Assembly: GCA_019059635.1 (NCBI GenBank) | Contig: JAGVRJ010000001.1 | Location: forward strand, 2,728,001 to 2,792,000 | DNA length: 64,000 nucleotides | Direction of reading: 5' to 3' | Origin: Proales similis | Taxonomy: Eukaryota > Rotifera > Eurotatoria > Ploima > Proalidae | The notes under the pieces: model-generated | What the model was told of the DNA's origin: nothing | Databases searched by the model: none | The model's input: only the letters and a program-made list of their open reading frames with translations | Position numbers and translations under genes: made by a program | Part shown: positions 23,018-35,007 of the stretch, piece by piece | Position numbering within the stretch: the first letter of the stretch is position 1 | Layout: each line of letters starts with the position of its first letter

Positions 23018-24896
23018 CTAGTCCTTGAGCTTGTGTGAGGACGAAGAGCTGATTAGAAATGACGGGCCAGGCTGACTTTTCGATAGTGCACTCTGAAATA
23101 GAACCAGAACCCGATGATAGAGTTCAGATCGGACTGTGACTGTAAACTTGGTGAACAATGATAGACCGGTGGCCGTGGCGAAACAGAAATTGCATGCGAG
23201 AATAATGTGAACGTTCTCTAGCCAATGCAAGTCGCCGTAGTGTCCGAGAAGGTCAAAGCGACTGATGCCGAGTATTTTGGAGGAGACGGGAAGCGCCGAG
23301 CTGAACACAAGCAGAATGGCACAGTTGAGTATCACCGTTCTCATTGAGGTCTGCTTGAATCTCGGCATTATCTTTCTGAAGTAAGGAATCGTGTAAAAGC
23401 CGACTAGTGATGCAATCAGGAAGTAGACAATCAGCGCAATCTCGCACATTGCCTGAAATATTCCGAAAGTGTGTGGATTGTGATGAGCTCCGATTCGAGC
23501 CAGCTTCTGCTCAATCTATTCCATTTAAGCTGGAGTTAGGGCGACTTGGCAATCACAAGACAGAATGCGTTACTTACATCGCTTGAAAAACGAGTGGTCG
23601 GCAGCTGGCCAAATATGACCAAGAATGTGTTCTTGGCCACCATCAATATGCCGAACATCTTGAAAGGAAGAGGAGATGTCTGGTGGAGAAAAAAATGCAA
23701 ATTTTGCAGTCTGCTCACGTTCAAGATCAGAAGGAACATCATTATGAATGGATAGCACAGGTTTCGGTAGACGGTTGAGCGTTTGGCCTCTTTCTCAAGT
23801 TGCCTGAGTTTGGCTTCCAAGACCAATTGCTTATCGTGCTGCTCATTTAAAGTTTGGCTCAAATCCGCCCTGGTTGTTTGTTCAACGCCTGTACGGAAAT
23901 GTTAGATCAAAAAGAGCTTCTCTTTTGCTTGCTTTAATTACGTTTTATGTGTTGTTTGACACAGTTGAGCTCGAATTCGGTGCTTTCGATCTCCTCTCGG
24001 ATGTCAACTCGAAACTTGGCCAAAATAAATTTTGTTTGCAGAGACAGGCGCCGCTCAGAGTGTCTTACCGAGCTGTTCATTATCAAATTGGAGACGAGTG
24101 TGAAGAGGCGAGCGAAGCCGAGTGGCGTGCAGATGAGAAGGAATATTACGCCGATGAAGGACACACAAGAGTAGAGAAAAGGCAGATGATAGTCGCTTAT
24201 GTCTATGTGAGCATTGAATAATTTTCTTGTTCGAAATAAATTAAGATTGCGTTGCTTACTGAATAAAGACTTGACTCGTGCGTTGTCGGCGTCGATGATG
24301 GCTGATATCACGAATGAGATGCCAATCATGCAAAAAGCGATCAGGAACAGTATTAAACAGGTTTCGACTATTCGTGATCGGATTCCTCGTTTGGAGCCCG
24401 GTAAGCCAATTGATTCGGCGAACAGGTGAGCGAACGGGATAAAGACGAACAAGGATAAATTGGAAAAAAGAAACACCGCGTTCCAGAGCAAATGGAGAAG
24501 CGAAGGACTGAGCCAATCGAGGTAAATGCTCGGCTTTCCGTCGCCTATAAGCTCGTTGGCCACGATTGACATTGGCAGAAGGAGCATGGCTCCGAAACAA
24601 GTGGCCAGGCTAAATGTAGATAGCCAAATGCTCACTCTATGCGCGATTGCGTCCTCGTAGTCAAGCACATACTCGTCGCTTTCCTTGCATCGCCTGAGCG
24701 CTCGCAGGCAAACGTAGGCGATTCCATACAGAATCAAGTAGATGAGCATGCAAAGAACCAGTTGACGCACGTATTCATGAAATTCCTCTTCTCGCTCGTT
24801 CATAAACTCCTGACTTGAGGACGAACTAGAGGGCGCACGGTCCCACGGCCATACTTGTGGCGCCTGTTGCTGCTGCTGCTGCTCTTGAGCCCTCAT
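23018..24896 (-). CDS. LMBR1: LMBR1/LMBR1L-family multipass membrane protein
   Basis: Three main exon groups (24896 to about 24240; about 24220-23880 with a short junction; 23862-23580; 23449-23018). The N-terminal region has a Gln run and then a first membrane helix (LVLCMLIYLILYGIAYVCL). The next block, MLLLPMSIVANELIGD followed by DWLSPSLLHLLWN and LFVFIPFAHLFAESIGLPG, is the LMBR1 domain core, as is YLYSCVS-like FLYSCVSFIGVIFLLICTPL. The last exon has RTVILNCAILLVFSSALPV and GISRFDLLGHYG, closely matching LMBR1. Family members are receptor-like endosomal or plasma membrane proteins with nine helices (LMBR1L binds lipocalin-1). I cannot separate LMBR1 from LMBR1L. Confidence 0.92.
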
Positions 24897-25330
24897 TATT
24901 TGCTTGCCGGCATTTGGTGGCGTCTATGCTGAGTAAGAAAACAATGTGTAAATTGCGATGCTCAATTCGTGCCCTTTTTCTCTTGGTCTGTTTGGCCTCT
25001 TATGCAATACTTAGCCAACTGTCAAAACGAATAATTATGTTTCCAGATTCTTTTTATATTTAATACAATCAGACTCAGTCAGACACCTCTCACCATTCCA
25101 TTAGGAGCATAATAAAGCTCACAAAGACAAAGTCAAGTCTTTGTAGCAATCAGCTTCTTTTTTCTTCAATCGAGTCGAGGAGGCGTGTTGTGCAATTCGA
25201 TTCGCTACGTTTGAGCTGCTCGTCGCTTCTGTTTGATTCTTATCAGACTTGATAAATACGCGCAGCTCACCAAAAGCTCGCCGCTTTTCCACGAGCAACA
25301 CTTTATAGGCAAATCTTCACATTTTCTAAA
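24897..25330. other. Divergent promoter region between LMBR1 and MTAP
   Basis: 434 bases shared by two genes reading away from each other. A small open frame at 24926-25063 (plus) would encode a 45-residue peptide with a hydrophobic stretch, but nothing else supports it. Imperfect short dispersed motifs only. Confidence 0.5.
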
Positions 25331-26241
25331 ATGTCATCGTTGAAATTGAAAATTGGAATTATTGGAGGCACAGGTTGGCGAACAGTTTGAATAGAACTAG
25401 AAAATTAAAAAAATGCGAAATGAATGACAATTGCTTTGTGAAAGGCCTCAGTAACTTGAATCTGCTCGAGGATGCTTATGAAATTGAGATGGACACCGTA
25501 TTCGGAAAGCCATCCGACAAGCTCAAATGCGGCAAACTGAACGGAGTCGATTGCGTTCTCTTGTCCAGACATGACAAAAACCACCTGACCGGACCGAGTC
25601 AAGTAAACTATCGCGCAAATCTGCTCGCATTGAAGAAAGCTGGCTGTCACATAGTTTTGGTGACAACTGCTTGCGGAAGTCTTTGCGAGGACTACGCACC
25701 AGGCGATCTCGTTATTTTGGACGACTTTATCGACAGGACCAATCAGCGAGTGCACTCGTTCTATGACGGAAGCCAGCCGTCTGAGTTTGCCAAGATCTGC
25801 CACATTCCGATGTATCCAGCCTTCAGTCCAGAGCTCAGAAGTCTGCTAATCGAAGAATGCGAGAAAGGAGGCTTTCGCTTTCACAAAACGGGCACTATGA
25901 TAACTATTGAAGGACCTCGCTTCTCCTCTCGAGCTGAATCGAAGCTCTTTCAGAGCTGGGGCGCTCACACCATCAACATGACAACTTGTCCTGAAGTCGC
26001 ATTGGCCAAAGAGCTCGGAATGCCATACGCTGCTGTGGCCATAGTCACTGACTACGATTGTTGGCGAGACAACATTGATCACGACCAGCATGTGCATGTA
26101 GAGTCTGTTCTCAAAGTTTTCAAGGATAACATTTCCAAAGTTACCGATCTGCTGGTGCGAGTCGTTGAAAGAGCACCCGCAATTGACTGGAAGCCAATTT
26201 TAGACGATCACGCACACCTTATCGCTTCTAGCCTTGTTTGA
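25331..26241 (+). CDS. MTAP: S-methyl-5'-thioadenosine phosphorylase
   Basis: Exon 1 starts at 25331 (MSSLKLKIGIIGGT) and is joined across a roughly 75-base intron to GLSNLNLLEDAY. The protein is about 275 residues. The phosphate and substrate site elements are visible: IGIIGGTG, LLSRHDKNH, TTACGSL, EGPRFSSRAES, NMTTCPEVALA and TDYDCW, which together identify MTAP rather than purine nucleoside phosphorylase. The enzyme cleaves methylthioadenosine to adenine and methylthioribose-1-phosphate in methionine and adenine salvage after polyamine synthesis. Length and order match the human enzyme (283 residues). It is followed 139 bases later by the CDIPT-like gene. Confidence 0.96.
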
Positions 26242-26379
26242 AATTATTGCATAAGTGGCTTGCATCCGCACGCGAGCACACACACACGTTCTAGTTTTAA
26301 ATTGCTAATAAAAGGTCGAGAAGAGAATAAAAAATGCCGTCAAGTGTTGCAAAATTGGATTGAAGTAAAGTGAGCGCAA

Positions 26380-27234
26380 ATGAAAAGGGCTTACATATCT
26401 CCTTTGCTGTATGTGGCCAACATCATTGGTAAGCTGTAAAATCGGTCTCAAATATGCATCTCGACTAACAGCTCTTGCAAACTCGGTCTAGACTATGCAC
26501 GTCTATTGCTGTTGGCTGTCGCATGGGCTTTCATTCAACAGCCCAAGCTGTTCATCTTATTCTACTTAACTCAAATATTTCTGGACTGTAAGCTTGCACG
26601 AAACGAAACAAAAGCATAAGCAAGCATTCGATCATTGTTTCTTTATAATTTTACAGTTTTCGACGGCGTTTTTGCCCGTCTTTTAGACCAAGTCAGCAAG
26701 ATAGGTGCCTGGCTCGACGTTGTTATCGATATTTTTTCTCGCTCTGTTGTCTGGTGTCATGTGAGCCAAGTAAGTACTCTATTAAAACGGACGATGCCCA
26801 ATTTTAAGAGTACAAAATCCCTTGATTCAAGTACGGGGTTTTAATCTGCTGCATTGAGTGGCTCACATTCTGCTGCACACAACAGCACGGCGCCAAGTGG
26901 AAAGAATTATTCGCTAATATGCCTTCCCTTGTAAGCTTAATATTCAAAAATAATTTCCGAACTCCGATTGGAGTCACCGCCATCGCTGCAGGTTTTCTCA
27001 AAAATTTGAACACTCCTGGCGATTCAAATCGAAAATTGCAATAAAGGTCTTCAGGGCTTGCCTATCTGGCTCTACATAGGCCAGTACTTTGGACAAGAGC
27101 TTGACTCACACTGGAGAATTGCTTATGATCTTATCCTTGCTTATTGCATATTTGGTCGATGTCTTTCACTTTTAGTCGAGGTTTGCCTTAAGATCTGTAT
27201 CTCGAAAAGAATATTATTAACCAGAAATGAATAG
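26380..27234 (+). CDS. CDIPT: CDP-alcohol phosphatidyltransferase, phosphatidylinositol synthase-like
   Basis: Five exons with GT-AG borders. The catalytic signature D-G-x2-A-R-x8-G-x3-D-x3-D is complete: DGVFARLLDQVSKIGAWLDV, then VID, in exon 3 (from about 26657). Exon 1 encodes SPLLYVANII and exon 2 a membrane helix region with FILFYLTQIFLD. The last exon joins best at 27045 (after AATAAAG), reading GLQGLPIWLYIG and ending in a basic tail, stop at 27232-27234. Layout and the position of the signature near the N-terminus match phosphatidylinositol synthase, which makes PI from CDP-diacylglycerol and myo-inositol in the ER membrane. Sequence outside the motif is divergent, so another class-I CDP-alcohol transferase is possible. 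The gene's exon 2 recurs as a relic at 33730. Confidence 0.8.
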
Positions 27235-27429
27235 ACTTGGATAATAGGACGTTATTTCAAGCAAATTTTAAATGAAGACATAAAGGCCCGAAATTGATAC
27301 CGCCGCCGGAAGCGTTGTAGAGAGAAAATAATCATGAGAAAAACCAAAGTGCAAAAATGAATTGGAATAAATATGAGTTTAGTGTGTTTGCGAGGTCCTT
27401 GATTGAGGGAAAAATTTTTACAAATGGGC

Positions 27430-27690
27430 TACAAAACTGACTTGTTGTAGAGGCTTTCGCCCGTCAGGTTCAAAACTGACCCCTCTTTAATAAAAATGCC
27501 AAAATTTGCTAAAAAATTCGGGTATTTAGGTTTCGACCGCTAGAAAGATAATAAACACTGTGCAACACTTGGCCATTCGTGCAATCAACATATTGGGCAT
27601 AAATTTGACAGTTTTTGATTTTTTGTAATTTGCGGAAGCATACTTGCTTGTATTGGTTTAGATTAATCGACTGTTTGATGATTCTTGAGA
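27430..27690 (-). pseudogene. Sulfotransferase relic with large internal deletion
   Basis: On the minus strand, 27553-27690 matches the 5' coding part of the sulfotransferase genes at 34009 and 35586 (signal-anchor-proximal part up to the segment MPNMLIAGM.KCG), with several substitutions and small gaps. Immediately downstream (27430-27552) is sequence matching the 3' flank of those genes, including the motif around gctttcgcccg and ctgacccctct. Thus about 760 bases encoding most of the catalytic domain are missing, and the frame is broken. It sits in the same place relative to CDIPT and RAB3GAP2 as the intact sulfotransferase genes do relative to the CDIPT and RAB3GAP2 relics further right. 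Confidence 0.8.
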
Positions 27691-27972
27691 GAAATAAAAA
27701 TATTGATTTGTATTTGGGTCAAATGTAAGAAGCTTGATTTGGCATTTCAGCGCACAAATTATAAAGCTTTTGAAAGAATCTGTTCGAATGCCCACTTGGA
27801 ACTGACAATTAATCAAATGCGCATACATTCAGCTGTTATTTGCCTTAACTTCATTCTAAATGCGAAATTTCGATTCGCTCTTTCTGAATTACGTCAAGTG
27901 ATGCGATTCACAGTGAAACAGTGAGATCATTGACTGTTTAAGATACACAGAACTATACAGATATTAAGAAAC

Positions 27973-30900
27973 ATGACTTGTTCATTGAACTCGTTCGGGA
28001 AAATTGTAAAACTCGACTCGATTCTTGAGAGTCTGGAACGCAAAGCCGAGCAGAGTTCGCGAGAGTCCTCAACTGTGAATCTTGCCGAATCGTCAGGTTA
28101 GTGATGAGAAAATCAACTATTTTTGTTATAAAATTGATCGTTAAAGAATTTAAAGAAAAGTCGTCGATTTCATCGGATACTGATGTAAGCAGACGTGAAG
28201 AAACAACGAAAGGATGCTGGCTCGACTCGTTGCGAGTTGGCGTGTCACCTTACGGAAATATGATTGCGATCAGTTCGGCCACTCAAATTTCACTTTTGAA
28301 TGGTAAATGCGACCAGAACGATCAGATGAACTTTATTGTATCGCACTGTATTGAGCCGGATCTTTCTCCTGGGTTGGTTTTGGCAAAAATTGAATTAAAC
28401 TGCCTTCTGAATTTGAACCCCGTTGTCTAAATAGAGAAATCATTACATCACTCATTCTATTGCCAATGGCCTCACAAAAAATGTAAGCTGAAGGCGCTCG
28501 CAATTAGGGTCCGAATTAGTCGAGCTTGATAGGTCTGGCGAGGACTTGCTTGAATGGACTTGTTTGGTTGTTGGATTTAATTCTGGAAGCATTCGCTTTT
28601 ATACAGAGGTGAGCTTCAAATAGCTTATTGGTCTATCATAACTTGTCTAATAACGCACATAAAGAACGGGACGTTAATCATGAGCCAAATATTTCATGAC
28701 GAAAGTGTGATCAAGTTCAAATGTCGAAGTTACGAAGCCGCCAAATACGTAGGCTGGATTGTGCAGGCAAGCAGATTGGATTCAATCTTGATGGATGCTT
28801 TCTCTCATTTGATTGAATAGCCCGAAGAGTTTGAGATTCTATATGCCAACAACGTGCTGGTTTGCATCGATGGCGCTGATCTATTTCATTACTTGCGAGC
28901 CGCTCGTAAATACACGGCGAACGGTAATTTGCCTTGTTTCTTGATCAGGCCTTTTCAATGATGCTAACGCTAAAATGAAAAAGCAGCCGGAGAACAAAGC
29001 GATTTGAGTGACGCGTTTGCCTCACTGAGTCTCGACTACAAAAAATGGAAGTTCACCAATCAAGAGCTGCTTAACGATTTCGTGAGTGCGGGTTCGACCA
29101 GCGAAAGTAGATTCGAGCAGCTGTTCTCAGCCTCGATGATCGGAGGCCCGAATGAACGCTTTGAATCTGTACCACCTGTCACCAATCGATACATTGCGTG
29201 TGGAAACTCTGCGTTTGTTTCATTCTATTACGCACTGGAAGTAACTGACTGACTATATTTTGAGTGAGAAACGCCAGTAAACACTCATTTACAAGGGCAG
29301 CGGTCAACCTGTGTTTGATGAAATGAAAGCAGTCGCTGGCAAAGTGACAAGTGCCCTGGCCAATGTAGCCAAGTGAGAATATGACTGAATTCTATTTTAA
29401 AAATTGAATGCAGAATTTTCAATTGTATTTAAGGGGCTGGATTAGCTTTGGAAAAAGCAGCTCAGCTAATCCACCGGTGAGGCCGAAAATTGAGCCTGCT
29501 ACCTCATTGGCTCCACGGTTCAGCCTGCGCGATTTGAGACGAACAGGAGAACGAATAATTATATCACCCAGCAACAGCTTGGCAGCTATTGCAGACAGCT
29601 TCGGTCGAGTTTTACTCATCGATGTTCAAAAGGGCATAGCGATCAGAATCTTCAAAGGCTACCGAGACGCCCAAATCGGTTGGCTTTGTGTAGACGATGA
29701 CAGCCAAGAGACGGCTAACCAGCGCTACGCACTTTATCTTGTCATTTACGCTCCGCGTCGAGGCCTTCTGGAAGTATGGGGCTGTCAGCAGGGCCTAAGA
29801 GTAGCCGCATTCAACGTCGGAAAGAACTGTCTGCTCATCAGTCCCGGCTATTTCATGCTATCGCTAAACGGCAGCCTCCTTAACCAACGTCGATGGTCGA
29901 GTCGTAGTTTACAAACAGCTCTCTTGACTTCAGACGGTCTCATTAAAACCATAAGCATTCCCTTTCATCTTATTTTAAGGTAAGCGCCTAGGTCTAGGCC
30001 AAAGACATTTACTCGACTGATTTCAAATCCGATTTTCAGCGACAAGAATAACCAGCGAGTCCGCGATACTATTCTCCTTAAGAATATTAAATCTCTGCTG
30101 AAAGAAAATGAAGAAGAAAATGGTAATCAAGAAGGAGTCCGATTTAAAGTGGCGACGCAGTTCGATTTTTACGTTTAATTAAGATGAATTGTGGAGAGAG
30201 CTGTCAATCCTCCTAAACGACATGGAGACACCGGTGTTGAAGCATCAGGTAAGAAAGACTCAAGGGTTTGGCTCTCGCCTCGGCTCAGGCTAACAAACTG
30301 AATCAAGGCGCTGGAAAGAGTTCTTTGTACCTCGTATCTGTCTCCCCAGAGGATCCGAGAGCTGTTGTTAACTGAAATGCGAAACATGGAGACAAAGGGT
30401 AACGCAGAAAAACCAACTGGTGCCTGAAAAGAAGACTAACTTGTCAACTCAAAGACGACTCGTCGAACAAGGACTTGGTCAAGCTGATGCAGTTCTGTCG
30501 GGTTAATGAAAGACTGATCGGCTGCTACATGTTCATTGAGTCGATTCCTTGCGGAAGCACAGACAACACATTCAGCAAGCATTCAAATGTAAGCGCATGA
30601 GGCTAAATACTAGATTCAATGAAAAAGAAAAGAGTTTAAGATCGATGAGCTGATCGAATCGCTCCAAGTGGCACAAGTTGACCTGCACACCTATTTCGAC
30701 CTAGAAGAGAGCCTGGAGCGCAAGCAGCCCACCCAGCGAATTATCAACTTTTTCGATCGCAACCGCGACTTCAACCTCGCAAAGTTCTTGTCGTCGTTTG
30801 AGATCGTCTACGATGCGGTCGACGAGAGCACACTGGGCGAGAACTCGAGCGATTACAGCAAAGCAGTCTATTTTCAGTTGAGCCGATACATGCATGGCCA

Positions 30901-33324
30901 TGAGAAACAAGCACTCGGCTACTTTCTGTTTATAAAGCTACTCAGACAGAATTACAATTTCGACCAGTTCGACGAATTCGTGCAAGCGATTCCATTGAAG
31001 AAAATCGATTTGCTTGACCTGCTCGTGAACGCTTGGATTTACCATCCGTACGAGAACATTTCCAATCTTTACAAGTTAATGTTCGCTTTGAGTGACTGCT
31101 CGCAATATCTGAAGCAGAATCCTCAGCTCAAAGAGAAAAGTGAGGCCAGTGAAAATGAAAGCCTAATGGTGAGAAACGCCAATGAGATGCAAGAGTTCGA
31201 GGCTTGTTTCGCCTACGAGTTCTTTTCCAAGTTCAAGAGCCGCTGCGAGAGCGCCGACAGTCTGATCGGGGCACTTTTGTTGAGCCTTATTTGTCGCTCG
31301 ATATTTAGCCAGGCTCAGATCAAAAGCTCGCAAGTCCAAACACTTGATTTACTCATCCAGCGCCTGATTGCTATGATCAAAGTGAAAATTCTGTTGCTGT
31401 GTGGTCACAAGTCAATATTGGACACGATCGAAATGGAGGCGTTTACGCTTCGCAACATGCTGGCATTTGGCAAAGGAATTTTGAGCGAACTTGTTGCCAA
31501 GCACATTGTGATAAACGAGTTTTCGCCCAAACTGGTCAGCTGCTTGGAATTGCCTAGCGAAGGCCAAGAGGCAGAAGAGGAATCGGAAGAAATGAAAAAG
31601 CTCATGGAAGATGAGTTAAACAAAGAATTTTTCGGTAGATACTTTAGGTCGTGCATTCGTTTGACTTGATTCGATTATCGAACTGCCAAAACTAAACTAG
31701 AAACCCTGCAAGAGACGAGGAAATTTCTCCCAAAAGCAATGGAGCCTGACACTCTGCTCTCTAATTGCGCATGGCAAGCGATCAAGATCTATGATCGAGA
31801 TGAGCACCATGACGTCAAATATTTGGAGGCTTCTCTAAGGTATTGCGGCGAAATCGGCAATGCCATTCTTCGTCAAGGCGTTCTCAGTATGATATGGCAC
31901 AAGCATATCGTTCAGCGCATATCAGCTTTGACCAAAGTGATCGATCAAGTAACTTGATGTGCTCATTCGTAAATAGACGGGCTAACTGCATAAAATCTGC
32001 AATAAACTTTGTAAAGAACGGACGGCTACCCAAAACGTTCAAAAAGGAAGTGTCAATTGATGAGCAAACTGTGATGGAGTTTTTACAGTCAACCATGACT
32101 TTGCTTGACTTGATCATGGATGCCAGTGCCAATCTAAATGAAGAGCCCATCTTCAACTACGACACTGTAAGCTGTTTCTTTAAGTCGAAGCATTAATTCA
32201 GCAGACGTGAAATTTATTTCTGGTTCAGTTCTGGACTAATCACGTGACCGAGTTCAATGAGATCAACTTGATTTCCACCAATATTATTTTGAGCCTTTCG
32301 TCTCTGGTCGACCACTCGATCGATCGCGGAATCGACGATCCGGCAACAACCCATTGCACGACGAGCTCAAGCAAGCAACTTGTCGAATTGGCGGTCGAGC
32401 AGAAACAAGTCAATTATCATCTTTGCTTGTTTCATTATCAGCTGATCAGAATCATTTATTTGATCGTCAAGTACAGAATGAAGTCGGCTCGGCCATTTTC
32501 TTTCTTCGATACCAAGGTGAGTGCAGCCGATTGATTGCGATTGCGGACATTTCCTAAGCTAATCCACCTCTAAACTGACAGGGCCAGGTGGCACTCTTTT
32601 CCGAGCTGCATTCTCATCCTTACTTTTCGAATGATGTAGATGTTAAGATCCTCAATGCCCGTAAACTGGTAAGCTGACCGTAAACAGCTACTCGAGTAAA
32701 CACGCCGCTTAAACTGTTGTTTATAATGAAAAGTTTTTGACGCGGGCCATGAATGCTGTGATGCAAAGTGTTGAGATTCCTTCGAGCACCAAAGAAAAAT
32801 TGCCTCGGACCGTAGCCGATCATTTGACCATGGTGTACAGTCTAAGCCAGGATTTGGGTGTCGATGCTGAATACATGAAGATTTACCACTGTTGTCTACT
32901 GTATGCCCTTGACTATCAAAGCGAGGCCGAAAAGATTCTTCACACAACCAAAGAGCCAGAGTTGATGGCCTCCCAGCTTTTGGTGGTTGCTGGCCACAAA
33001 GTCAATCTCATCATGCAATCCTGCTCAATTGATCGCAACTTGGTCGCTATTCTTCCTACAAATTTAAATTCATGGCTCAAATCACTCGTAATCCATTTCT
33101 GGCCTTTTCACCAATCTAGTCTGCTTCTAATGCTTCTATTCTGATAATTTTGTTTTCAGGGTCAGGCTGACTATCGCATTCACTGCACTAAGGCTAAGCA
33201 GGCCCTTCTCGAACTCATGGGCGTTGTTCTCAACAAACTACCCGAGTCGTTTTCAGAGTACAAGATTGCAGTTGAATTGTTCGAGTTTGTGGAGAACTCA
33301 CAGTTCAAGCTGAGCGCCGACTAG
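27973..33324 (+). CDS. RAB3GAP2: Rab3 GTPase-activating protein non-catalytic subunit
   Basis: A gene of many exons (probably 15-20) separated by short introns; the product should be about 1,400 residues, as in the family. The start at 27973 gives MTCSLNSFGKIVKL. Recognisable blocks in order: WLDSLRVGVSPYGNMIAI, AYKKW-like YKKWKFTNQELL, PVTNRYIACGNSAFVSFYYA, RRTGERIIISPSNSLAAIAD, IAIRIFKGYRDAQIGW, YLVIYAPRRGLLEVWGCQQG and FNVGKNC, all typical of the N-terminal propeller part of RAB3GAP2. The C-terminal half (30668 onward) is helical and ends with ASQLLVVAGHKVN and YKIAVELFEFVEN. With RAB3GAP1 it forms the Rab3 GAP and Rab18 exchange factor acting at the ER and on vesicles. Parts of the gene are duplicated at 36911-37567. 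Confidence 0.94.
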
Positions 33325-33477
33325 ACCGACACAAACTCGCTCACAAGAATTGTAAAAAATGCGCCTAAAGCCCGCTGAGCCAAAGTTAATCCTCATCTCT
33401 CTAGCGCAAACTTTTATCTCGCGTCTGCAAGTGGCATAAAAGCATATATCGAAGCCATTCATTTTGTTTACAAATAG

Positions 33478-33483
33478 AATAAA
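33478..33483 (+). terminator. Poly(A) signal of RAB3GAP2
   Basis: AATAAA about 154 bases after the stop; the same element and flank are repeated in the relic near 37441. Confidence 0.55.
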
Positions 33484-33616
33484 CCCATCTCAAGCACTGA
33501 GCTCTTTTTGCTAGGAATGCAACTAGTAGAGAGGGACTTATTATCGAAAAATTCAGCCAAGGGCACAGTCACAGTAGCTGCTCGAAGACAGTCATGCTAC
33601 GCTCAAAATTCTTTTT

Positions 33617-33729
33617 GCCGCCCATAGTATTGGCTCTATGAGCAAATGCCTTGAACTTGAATTTTACATTCAAAACCCCAACATTGTTGTGTACGCTAAA
33701 CGTCCGAGTTATATAAACAAGGAAGCATT
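33617..33729 (+). pseudogene. Fragment of a plus-strand sulfotransferase gene
   Basis: About 113 bases nearly identical to 38160-38273 within the plus-strand sulfotransferase gene (the part encoding MRLEFYIQNPNIVVYAKRPS-like sequence), with a few short differences. It directly follows the RAB3GAP2 3' flank, the same order as the RAB3GAP2 relic and the intact gene at 37842. No start, catalytic loops or stop remain. Confidence 0.85.
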
Positions 33730-33870
33730 CAACGTCCCAAAATGTTCATCTCATTCTACTTAACTCAAATATTTTTGAATTTTAAGCTTGCATGAAAAGA
33801 ACTTATCCAAGACAAAATATGCCCGAAGTTGATACCAGAGCCGTGAGCGTTTGAGAGAGAAAATAATCTT
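33730..33870 (+). pseudogene. Fragment of CDIPT-like gene (exon 2 plus 3' flank)
   Basis: 33730-33796 matches CDIPT exon 2 and its donor region (26537-26603, encoding QPKLFILFYLTQIF) with several substitutions; 33797-33870 matches the CDIPT 3' flank (about 27268-27340). The exons with the catalytic signature are missing between them. This shows that the sulfotransferase gene to the right arose in a block that once carried CDIPT as well. Confidence 0.8.
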
Positions 33871-34008
33871 GAAAATAAACTGATTTAATGATGGAACTAC
33901 TGACCTAAACATCCCCAGGCTTTCGCCCGGAAGGTAAGAAACTGACCCCTCTAAGATAAAAATTTGCTAAAAATTTCGGTTATCTAGGTCGGACAGCTGA
34001 AAAGATAA

Positions 34009-35007
34009 TCAAAGGTTTGGTATGAAACTAAACGTTCGATTCGCGAGCATCGGAAGTTCTCTTAGTCTCGGTTGAAAGAAATCACGGAGCGACTGCCGTG
34101 CCGAATCGCTGAATTGAAGGGGGTGCTCTCTTCCTTTTCCAGGACTCATGCATTTCCCATGGATGCCATCCTTCGTGAAGCAGAAGAACCCTTTCTGGTC
34201 AGAAAAAGTGAAATTGCGCCGATCGATTTCGATCGGGATTTTCAGGAAGCGCTGGAGGAGGATCATTTCTTCCCACGGCTCAGTTTTGAACCTGTCTCCG
34301 TCCGCTACGAAAACCTGATGAGGAGGAAAGTATTTGTACACGTTCTTAAGGTGTTCTTCCAAGTTGACATAGCTAAATAATACACCACGGTTATTTTGAA
34401 CGATTTCTTCAATTCTTGCTGAACCAGTTTCAATATCGTAAAAGATCTTTTCAAAATTAGCCTTTTCGGAAGCTCGAAATATTAGAGAATTGGCAATACG
34501 TGACTCGATCATGTCAATCGGATTACACATAATAATAACAATTCGCATATTCGGATTGAATTCGTAGATTCGCTTCAGGGATTTGTCATAGATGTACTCG
34601 GGACGTTTCGCAAACACAACAATGTTTGGATTTTGAATGTAAAATTGAAGATCAATGTCTGGCATCTGCTGATTGTACCATTCTTTTGAAGGCATTGGGT
34701 CTAATTCAAAATAGGGTATTTCCCCTTCTTTTGTTTCAAAAGAAAGCCGATGACGCGACAAGAACTTTCTGAGCGTCCCTGTGCCACACTTGCCCATTCC
34801 TGCAATCAACATATTGGGCATAAATTTGACCGTTTTTGCTTTTGTGTTATCTGCCGAAGCATATTTGCTTGTATTCGATTCGATTAAACGACTGCTTGAT
34901 GATTCTCGAGTGCAAGAACTGTCCATTTCAGTAAGAGTCTGCCAGAAGATCAGGCCCGATAGACAGACTAGGTTCACAAAAAGCAAAAGACCAAATTTCT
35001 TCTGCAT
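34009..35007 (-). CDS. Golgi-type heparan-sulfate-like sulfotransferase, copy 1
   Basis: An intronless 332-residue type II membrane protein: short cytoplasmic N-terminus, one signal-anchor helix (FGLLLFVNLVCLSGLIFW), a Ser-rich stem, then a sulfotransferase domain. The 5'-phosphosulfate loop is AGMGKCGTGTL (residues about 70-80), the acidic active-site segment EGEIPYFE, and the later block VFVADGDRF..EPWEEM and FSDQKGFFCF..GIHGKC..GKGREHP, which matches the C-terminal disulfide loop of 3-O-sulfotransferases (HS3ST). It should transfer sulfate from PAPS to a glycan in the Golgi. The 3'-phosphate loop reads MCNPIDMIESRI instead of the family's RDPxxRxxSxY, so two arginines are replaced. It forms a head-to-tail pair with copy 2. 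Confidence 0.85.
   Translation of the reverse strand: MQKKFGLLLFVNLVCLSGLIFWQTLTEMDSSCTRESSSSRLIESNTSKYASADNTKAKTVKFMPNMLIAGMGKCGTGTLRKFLSRHRLSFETKEGEIPYFELDPMPSKEWYNQQMPDIDLQFYIQNPNIVVFAKRPEYIYDKSLKRIYEFNPNMRIVIIMCNPIDMIESRIANSLIFRASEKANFEKIFYDIETGSARIEEIVQNNRGVLFSYVNLEEHLKNVYKYFPPHQVFVADGDRFKTEPWEEMILLQRFLKIPIEIDRRNFTFSDQKGFFCFTKDGIHGKCMSPGKGREHPLQFSDSARQSLRDFFQPRLRELPMLANRTFSFIPNL

Noticed and set aside
24926-25063. 45-residue hydrophobic peptide between LMBR1 and MTAP
   Set aside because: Only a hydrophobic stretch supports it; it lies in a shared promoter region and resembles nothing known.
27685-27924. 79-codon frame just upstream of RAB3GAP2
   Set aside because: No similarity; overlaps the end of the sulfotransferase relic and probably RAB3GAP2 5' flank.
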